From NCBI GenBank assembly GCA_017437905.1, contig JAFRWY010000040.1, forward strand, positions 33,299 through 97,298: a stretch of DNA of 64,000 nt, in the 5' to 3' direction. Both the position numbers and the translations under genes were made by a program. The stretch is from Eubacterium sp. GTDB taxonomy: Bacteria > Bacillota > Clostridia > Lachnospirales > Lachnospiraceae. The notes beneath the pieces were generated by a model, which was not told the origin of the DNA, made no database searches, and was given only the letters and a program-made list of their open reading frames with translations. Below are positions 59,501-64,000 of this stretch, piece by piece (position 1 is the stretch's first letter; each line of letters begins with the position of its first letter).

Positions 59501-60918
59501 CGGGCGTGATCCCGCTGGATCACCCAGTGGAAGAAAAACAGGCCCATCACAGACCAGATGGTCATAAGGGCGTAGGTCTCCGTCTCGATGGTGTGGTCGG
59601 AGAAAATGCCCGGGAAGGTCAGGAACAGCATGAATATGACCAGGATGATCAGACAGATCCCGCTCAGGAAGCGGTCCTTCGTCTTGCCTTCTTTCCCCGA
59701 GACCTTGAAAACCGCCACGGATACAAAGCCATACAGGATGGTGGCGCCGATGGTGGTGGTATCCACGATCCAGCCGATGGCTGTTCTTCCGATAAAGGGG
59801 ATCGGCAGGGATAGGAGGAGCACCAGGAGAATGGCGTTCACAGGAATCTGCTTATCGCTCAGCCTGGCGTAACGTTCCGGCAGGATGTCATCCTTCGCCG
59901 TTGCGTAGCAAAGACGGCTGAGGGCACGAAGCATTCCGATGAGGCTGGTCAGGACCAGGGCCAGAAGAGAGGCCATCAGGATATAGACGCCGGCGGATCC
60001 GAGATAATGCTTTGCCGCATAGAATGCCGGCAGCCCCTCGATCCCCTCAAACTCATCCAGACGGCTGATATAATCAAGCCAGCTTGAGCAGCCTGCGGGA
60101 TAGGCAGAGGTGCTGAGAAGTATGACGAAAATGTACAGAGCCGTGGTAACGATCAGGGAAATGAGAAGCACGCGGAATAACTGACTGTGCTTGAATTTGT
60201 ACTCCGATGCGGAGTGAGAAACGCTTTCAAAGCCGATGAAGGCCCAGGGAGAAATGAACGCGATACGGACAACCTGGCGCACCACATTTGCATCCGGAAG
60301 GAATGCCGGCTCCATGGTCATATCGGACCCGCCGAAGCCGAACATGGCGGCCACGAAACAGAAGGTAATGCCGATGGTGAAGATCAGGACCATGATCACC
60401 ATGAGGTGGGCCGTGGCCTTTTTCTGCTTCGCGCAGAGCAGTCCGATCAGCGCGATGACCGCCAGCGTCACCAGGGCTTCGCCGAGATAAACCTCATAGC
60501 CGAATATGGTATAAAGATATCCCACCTTGAAGATCCCCTGAAGGAAATATCGCGCAAAAAGGGGGAGACTTGTGGCATTTGCCCAGAAAATGGCAATATA
60601 GATCAGGAACATGAACCAGCCCACAAGAAAGGCCCGGTCATATCCGAAGACGTGTTTGATATAGTTGTACAGCCCGCCCGTGCCGGGATAGCGGTTCGCC
60701 AGAAAGCTGTAATGATTTGCCACCATGAGCATCATGGCAAATCCGATCAGTAATCCCAGAATGGATCCCAGCGGTCCTGCCTGGGACAGATAGTTATTGC
60801 TGGTAACGACCAGAGATCCCCAGCCGATCGCCGAGCCTACCGACAAAGCCCAGACCGCCCGTTTCGACAGATAAGGTTTCAGCTCGGTTGAAGTGTTCGC
60901 AGATGATGTATCGTTCAT
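56539..60918 (-). CDS. Amino acid permease fused to GGDEF, receiver, degenerate GGDEF, EAL and a C-terminal domain
   Basis: A 1459-residue single polypeptide. Residues 10-490 form an APC-superfamily permease (AVWALSVGSAIGWGSLVV, ANRYPGTGGLYNYIK, AFIGFESVSHSASEYK). A further loop and membrane helix end near 565. An active-looking GGDEF domain follows (about 580-740, CDVNGLKVINDTLGHKAGDE, YRTGGDEFVV). A receiver (765-890) has the acceptor in IVLMDLQMPMMSG. A degenerate GGDEF (CRREADTFFIY) precedes an EAL domain (1070-1320) with intact SAEALVRWDHP, LEITESAY, MDDFGTGYSSL, LKLDISF and AEGVETEEQ. The last 130 residues resemble a PAS-like module. ATG at 60918 follows GGGAGGG. It could couple amino acid uptake to both synthesis and breakdown of c-di-GMP. 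Confidence 0.93.
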   Translation of the reverse strand: MNDTSSANTSTELKPYLSKRAVWALSVGSAIGWGSLVVTSNNYLSQAGPLGSILGLLIGFAMMLMVANHYSFLANRYPGTGGLYNYIKHVFGYDRAFLVGWFMFLIYIAIFWANATSLPLFARYFLQGIFKVGYLYTIFGYEVYLGEALVTLAVIALIGLLCAKQKKATAHLMVIMVLIFTIGITFCFVAAMFGFGGSDMTMEPAFLPDANVVRQVVRIAFISPWAFIGFESVSHSASEYKFKHSQLFRVLLISLIVTTALYIFVILLSTSAYPAGCSSWLDYISRLDEFEGIEGLPAFYAAKHYLGSAGVYILMASLLALVLTSLIGMLRALSRLCYATAKDDILPERYARLSDKQIPVNAILLVLLLSLPIPFIGRTAIGWIVDTTTIGATILYGFVSVAVFKVSGKEGKTKDRFLSGICLIILVIFMLFLTFPGIFSDHTIETETYALMTIWSVMGLFFFHWVIQRDHARRFGKAIIVWILLLAFIVLMTLAWSERINESRENAVMKDIHGYISKTADQELLSMDAEHFLETQSEKLHDMDNTSAMIIMSLFGMSLVVMLVNYRSMQKWEQKAVSERDQARNTALTDPMTGVKSKHAFLLAQKDHDAAIENKASKPFAVAVCDVNGLKVINDTLGHKAGDEYIIKACRMVCNIFQHSPVYRTGGDEFVVILTGRDYLIRKELMLALHGRSVEHISTKDVVVSGGFSDYNPEEDTCFHDVFERADGLMYEEKKLLKGMGSISREDAEVAAQPVFIEEEKPDILKIKRYILIAEDEHINQAILESMLEDSYDILLAADGSEALEQIKTHMEDIAIVLMDLQMPMMSGKDVLKIMKEEEELRDIPVIVMTADETAEVECLKLGAYDFIPKPYPSAEIIRARVNRCIELSEKSSIIRTTERDSLTNLFNLDYFLRYIRLFDQHYMDMPMDAIVLDVNHFHMINERYGKPYGDSVLARIGKRVRQISRELGGVGCRREADTFFIYCPHQEDYGSILEKASEGLVDENVSENRVRLRMGVYSQVDKSLQIEHRFDYAKIAANSVKSGYRKAVGIYDTEMHEAELYRERLLEDFKPSLESNRFVVYFQPKYDIRPDTPVLASAEALVRWDHPELGLISPGVFIPLLEDNGLILDLDQFVWREAAARIRDWKDRFGFSVPVSVNVSRIDMLTPNLKAIFKEILEEYRIEADDLMLEITESAYTGDSAQVISTAKELRGMGMGFRIEMDDFGTGYSSLSMLAHLPIDVLKLDISFIRSAFGETRDVRMIELIIDIADYLHVPVIAEGVETEEQYLVLKTMGCDLVQGYYFSKPVPPEAFDQFLIERSKAGDVVPTSTKKTYMSISKALTSDFDSIFYVDVVTDFYLEFYTGKDGDLEIRPGGVDFFNEAREKLLKDVSEADAEKVREATGKANLIRVAEQEETISISFSKNRNGVSAAYLLQTIRTRESDHNHIVIGVRQEAGIA

Positions 60919-61005
60919 AAATAACCCTCCCATGCACAGCAAGTCACGTCACAATCCCCCCCCCATAACGATCAATCTCGCATACAAATGCCGATACTTA
61001 TGAAT

Positions 61006-61035
61006 ATTATACCTTATTTCCGACACTTCAATCAA
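61006..61035 (-). promoter_or_regulatory. Sigma-A promoter of the permease-c-di-GMP fusion gene
   Basis: On the minus strand TTGATT (61030-61035), an 18-base spacer and a perfect TATAAT (61006-61011), with a leader of about 80 bases. The rest of the 289-base gap to the next gene (61036-61207) shows nothing recognisable. Confidence 0.7.
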
Positions 61036-61207
61036 TACAGAATTGCCTTCCTCTCTCTGAAAAACCTTACCATGAAGGACTGCAACGAAAGTGTGATCTA
61101 CTTCCACGGCACATTACAATCCGATGGCTTTCATTTGATGTATGTGTATCTAAATATCCTTCCTGAAGCATATGATCCGATTTGCCTCCTCAAATCTCAG
61201 CGCTTTC

Positions 61208-62761
61208 TTATAGATACTTTTCTTCATATTCTTCAAGAGGAATCGGTTTACTGTAGTAGTAACCCTGAATGACCTCGCAACCAAGGTCACGCAACCGGTC
61301 AATCTGTATGCGGCTTTCTGCTCCTTCGGCAAGACAGACAAACCCAAGTTCTTTTGCAAGGGTGATTATATGCCGCAGAAGGATAATGTCTTCTTTACAA
61401 TCAGCATCATCTGCGATCTTGTCGACAAAGCTCTTGTCAATCTTTAAAGTATCGATCGGCATCTGTGTCAGAAGCGACAGTGAAGAATAACCTGTTCCAA
61501 AGTCGTCCATGGATATTTTAAACCCGCGATCACGGAGCTCCCGCAAAACAGATAACATGCGGTCCATATTATCGTATGTGGCGCTTTCAGTAAGCTCAAA
61601 ATCTATAAGGTGATGGTCAACCCCATAGGAATCGACAATGCCTGTAAGTTTATCTACAAGGTGTTCATCATACATGCGGCTGCGCGAAAGATTCACCGAA
61701 ATCGGATAAAGAGGTTTTCCCTCCTTTTTCCAGCGTCCCATGGTCTTACAGATTTTATTCAAAACAAGATCATCTATTTTTTCAATAGTGCCGTCTTTTT
61801 CAAAAAACGGAATAAATCTGTAGGGCGATAGAAACTCCTTGTTTTTGTAATTCCAGCGGATAAGCGCTTCGGCACCCTTTATCTTTTCCGTCGAAATACT
61901 AATTTTGGGCTGAAGATACACGACGAATTCATCCTGTTCTAACGCCGTTTCCACATAGGCCTTTATGTAATTACCCCACGAAAGGTCGTCATGCATTTTA
62001 TCTGTGAAGAAAACCACCTCCATTCCCTTTAGATCTGTACACAGCGCCTGAGCCATCTTGGCTGCATCTGCAACTCTGTTTCCGGACAGCATTGCACGCC
62101 GCATAGGAACAACTCCGCACTTGTAATAGACTTTATAATTGGGATCTTCTTCCAACACAGATATTTTTTCAAATAGATCCAAAAGCTTTTGTTTCAGTTC
62201 CGGCTCCGGCATATCTTTAATGAGCATTGCAAAATTATCATTATGACACCGCGCACTTGCATAGACGAAATCCGCTTCATTCAATGCTTTTACCGTATTG
62301 ATCAGAACCCTGTTGGCTGCTATGTGTCCGTATGCTTCATTTATTACGCGGAACTGCTTTATGTCAAAATGTGCGAAGGCATAATCATAGATCTCTCTGT
62401 TTCCGGGCATTTCCAGAAAGGCCACAAGATGACTCCAGTTATAATGTCCGGTTATCGGATCTGTAAATGCCATCCTGTATAACTCATCTTTGGGAAAATG
62501 ATCATGATCATCGTTTATAACATACTTCGCCCTGTCGTTATAAAGCTTGCATTCATGCAGGATCCTGAATTTATTATAGCTGTGAAAAACACTGATCACT
62601 TCAGGTTCTTCTTCTATGCGTAAATCGCTGAAGAGTCTGTGTGCATTATCTTCCCGGGCAATCTCCTCAAATAAACTCCTGATAAAAGGAAGACTTATCT
62701 CTGCATCATCATCGATTTCGATTGAATAATAAAACGCCGCATCAAGCTCTATAGATTTCAT
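61208..62761 (-). CDS. Degenerate GGDEF and EAL protein, probable c-di-GMP phosphodiesterase
   Basis: A 517-residue cytoplasmic protein. An N-terminal region (1-90) is unassigned. A GGDEF-fold domain (about 95-245) has lost the signature (ARCHNDNFAML) but keeps the framing AFTDPITGHYNWSHL. The EAL domain (about 260-515) keeps GAEALIRWNYK, SVNLSRSRM, FELTESATYD, SMDDFGTGYSSL, LKIDKSF, LAEGAES and IQGYYYSKPIPL, so hydrolysis of c-di-GMP is likely. No good ribosome site is visible before the ATG. The sequence is visibly more AT-rich than the fusion gene it follows. Confidence 0.9.
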   Translation of the reverse strand: MKSIELDAAFYYSIEIDDDAEISLPFIRSLFEEIAREDNAHRLFSDLRIEEEPEVISVFHSYNKFRILHECKLYNDRAKYVINDDHDHFPKDELYRMAFTDPITGHYNWSHLVAFLEMPGNREIYDYAFAHFDIKQFRVINEAYGHIAANRVLINTVKALNEADFVYASARCHNDNFAMLIKDMPEPELKQKLLDLFEKISVLEEDPNYKVYYKCGVVPMRRAMLSGNRVADAAKMAQALCTDLKGMEVVFFTDKMHDDLSWGNYIKAYVETALEQDEFVVYLQPKISISTEKIKGAEALIRWNYKNKEFLSPYRFIPFFEKDGTIEKIDDLVLNKICKTMGRWKKEGKPLYPISVNLSRSRMYDEHLVDKLTGIVDSYGVDHHLIDFELTESATYDNMDRMLSVLRELRDRGFKISMDDFGTGYSSLSLLTQMPIDTLKIDKSFVDKIADDADCKEDIILLRHIITLAKELGFVCLAEGAESRIQIDRLRDLGCEVIQGYYYSKPIPLEEYEEKYL

Positions 62762-62958
62762 TTCAGTCGGATAATCGATGCAGGGATCTCCAATATCTTA
62801 AACTAAGATCCAATCACATCCGGACACTCTGCCCCCTGCAGGTTCACTCGTAATTTCATCCATGACTGCTTGCGGAATCATTATATGACTCGATCGCTTT
62901 CCTTAATTTTATATTTAACACCTGACAATTACAAGTCTTCTCTTGGCATTTCACCGGT

Positions 62959-62988
62959 AAAAAATGCGCCCCTGTCGAGGCGCATTTC
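62959..62988 (-). terminator. Orphan intrinsic terminator
   Basis: Perfect 9-bp arms AAATGCGCC and GGCGCATTT with an 8-base loop, followed by six T on the minus strand. No intact gene lies upstream on that strand between here and 63181, so it probably ended a gene now lost. The wider 62762-63181 gap has no supportable coding region. Confidence 0.75.
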
Positions 62989-63057
62989 AAACAAATCATA
63001 ACGTTTTTGCAGTCGGGCAAGAAACCAAAAGAACAAAAAAAGTCGCCCTGGCGGGCT

Positions 63058-63180
63058 CTGAGGCAAATCTGAGGCAAATCTGATGTGTACTTGCCGATTT
63101 TTCGATTTTCGTCTTTTTTCGTGTTTTGATACCAAATTCGTTTTCAAGAGGTACAGTAAATGGTACAGTTGTGGTACAGT
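63058..63180. repeat. Short direct repeats in a degraded gap
   Basis: CTGAGGCAAAT occurs twice in tandem (63058-63068, 63069-63079), and GGTACAGT occurs three times (63150-63157, 63162-63169, 63173-63180), spaced 11-12 bases, one helical turn. Clusters of this kind are seen at integrase gene ends and attachment sites, but no integrase is recognisable here. Confidence 0.55.
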
Positions 63181-63181
63181 A

Positions 63182-63585
63182 TTAATACCCTATCTCCTCA
63201 AATAGTTTATTAATCGCTGCTAAAACATATGGCCACTCAAACATAGTTGCATAGTCGTATTTTTCCTGATAGTCCTGCCAGTGTTTTTGAATATCAGCAT
63301 CTCCTTCAATCTGTTCCATAACACCAACTCGGTCACTTAACAACGGCAAGGAGTCTCTCTTTGCTGCAGTGGCATAAACCGCCTCATGCAATAAAGCAGA
63401 ATCATATTCTCTGTATATTCCGGATAAAGCAGCTGCTTCTCCGGAGATGCTTTCTCCAGTTCCTCCTCTGACGGGATACAGCTTCCGACATAGATGCTCC
63501 GCTGCAGATCACTGCCGAAGTCCATCACATTTTCCTTAAACAGGAAATCCGCTTTCTCCATATCCGTCAGCATCCGGGCCTTCAT
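63182..63585 (-). pseudogene. Frameshifted hypothetical gene
   Basis: Two overlapping minus-strand frames together look like one protein. The first starts MKARMLTDMEKADFLF (63585) and runs to about 63391; the second carries YDSALLHEAVYATAAKRDSL and ends ...FEEIGY at 63182. The protein-like character switches frame between about 63390 and 63470, implying a single-base indel. Protein-like sequence in the first frame (LNLAEAALDFKSVGWG) also continues upstream into the end of the CPBP gene, so the original start is unclear. Family not recognised. Confidence 0.5.
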
Positions 63586-63637
63586 CTCGTCGATATGGTT
63601 TCTGCAATACGTCAGTCCCCAGCCGACAGACTTAAAA

Positions 63638-64000
63638 TCAAGAGCAGCCTCTGCCAGATTCAGGATCTTCTTTCTTCGCTTGGAGTAACTCTACGCCCTC
63701 TGTACCGGCGGCAAGCGCCGCATCCGCTTCCAGCTCCGCCTCAGCCCAGTAATCCTTCGGCTGCAGCTTCCTTCTCCGGGCGATCAGCAGAACCACCGCA
63801 ATGATCACTGCCAGCATAAGGCATCCTCCGGGGCTGCCCTCCACACCGAAACCGGTATGATAGAAGAAGCCCGTTCTCGCTTCGCCCTGCTGCCGGTAGA
63901 TGGAGTAGATCGCCGCCGTTCCGCTGTTCTTCAGCCCAAAGATGATATTCTGGCTGTAATTCCACGCGGTATGGAAGAAGATTGCCAGCCAGAGACTGTC
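63638..64000 (-). CDS. CPBP-family intramembrane protease-like protein, C-terminal part (cut by right window edge)
   Basis: The frame is open to the window end and reads SLWLAIFFHTAWNYSQNIIF, the conserved last motif of CPBP/Abi (CAAX protease-like) membrane proteins with its His and Asn. A Gly-rich loop and a final membrane helix (CLMLAVIIAVVLLIA) follow, then a charged cytoplasmic tail. CPBP proteins act in protein processing or bacteriocin self-immunity. The N-terminal two thirds, including the EExxR motif, lie beyond 64000. Its tail overlaps possible coding of the frameshifted gene downstream. Confidence 0.8.
   Translation of the reverse strand, partial: DSLWLAIFFHTAWNYSQNIIFGLKNSGTAAIYSIYRQQGEARTGFFYHTGFGVEGSPGGCLMLAVIIAVVLLIARRRKLQPKDYWAEAELEADAALAAGTEGVELLQAKKEDPESGRGCS

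Noticed and set aside
62856-63147. Two short open frames in the gap before the frameshifted gene
   Set aside because: They overlap a strong terminator and tandem repeats, lack ribosome sites and show no protein-like pattern.

Overview
The window looks like a chromosome segment of a Firmicutes/Clostridia bacterium, most likely a gut or rumen Lachnospiraceae relative. This rests on strong GGAGG-type ribosome binding sites, some TTG and GTG starts, MutS2, a YhaM-type nuclease, VanW, an NfnAB pair, cell-wall-binding repeat proteins and GH94 phosphorylases. GC content is moderate. No rRNA, tRNA, CRISPR array or complete transposase was found. Most genes lie on the minus strand.

Layout. 1-8.7 kb: a truncated sensor kinase, GlmM, a YhaM-like nuclease, a two-component pair and MutS2. 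8.7-10.7 kb: an accessory island with a HipA-like kinase plus DUF2442/HTH partner (toxin-antitoxin type) behind a promoter bracketed by two 18-bp palindromes, then two decayed gene ends meeting head to head. 10.7-26.7 kb: housekeeping genes (TrmL, aminotransferase plus Lrp, AIR-synthase-like protein, VanW protein, endonuclease III, DUF815 ATPase, MurJ, NfnAB, MacB-like ABC exporter). An interspersed repeat lies at three successive gene boundaries here. 26.9-36.9 kb: a sugar-sensor/GGDEF protein, a five-gene ABC/two-component/lipoprotein operon, an XRE regulator with its membrane partner, and a phosphatase. 37-42.1 kb: two adjacent GH94 phosphorylases. 42.4-48.5 kb: REC-GGDEF*-EAL plus Hpt, then a secreted papain-like peptidase operon. 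48.7-55.1 kb: a hexuronate operon. 55.3-56.4 kb: a scar joining two truncated genes. 56.5-62.8 kb: a 1459-residue permease/c-di-GMP fusion and a further EAL protein. 62.8-64 kb: a degraded stretch and the end of a CPBP protease-like gene.

Two systems stand out. First, the operon kinase-gnd-SDR-LarA-like-uxaC can be read as one route: glucuronate to fructuronate, to mannonate, then C2 epimerisation to gluconate, phosphorylation, and oxidative decarboxylation to ribulose 5-phosphate. This would avoid the usual dehydratase/KDPG-aldolase branch. Second, an APC-type amino acid permease is fused to GGDEF, receiver, degenerate GGDEF, EAL and a C-terminal domain, giving a single-chain candidate for transport-linked c-di-GMP control. 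With three other GGDEF/EAL proteins and an Hpt protein, the region is rich in c-di-GMP signalling.

Limits: all assignments come from reading motifs and context. No database search, structure prediction or composition calculation was run.
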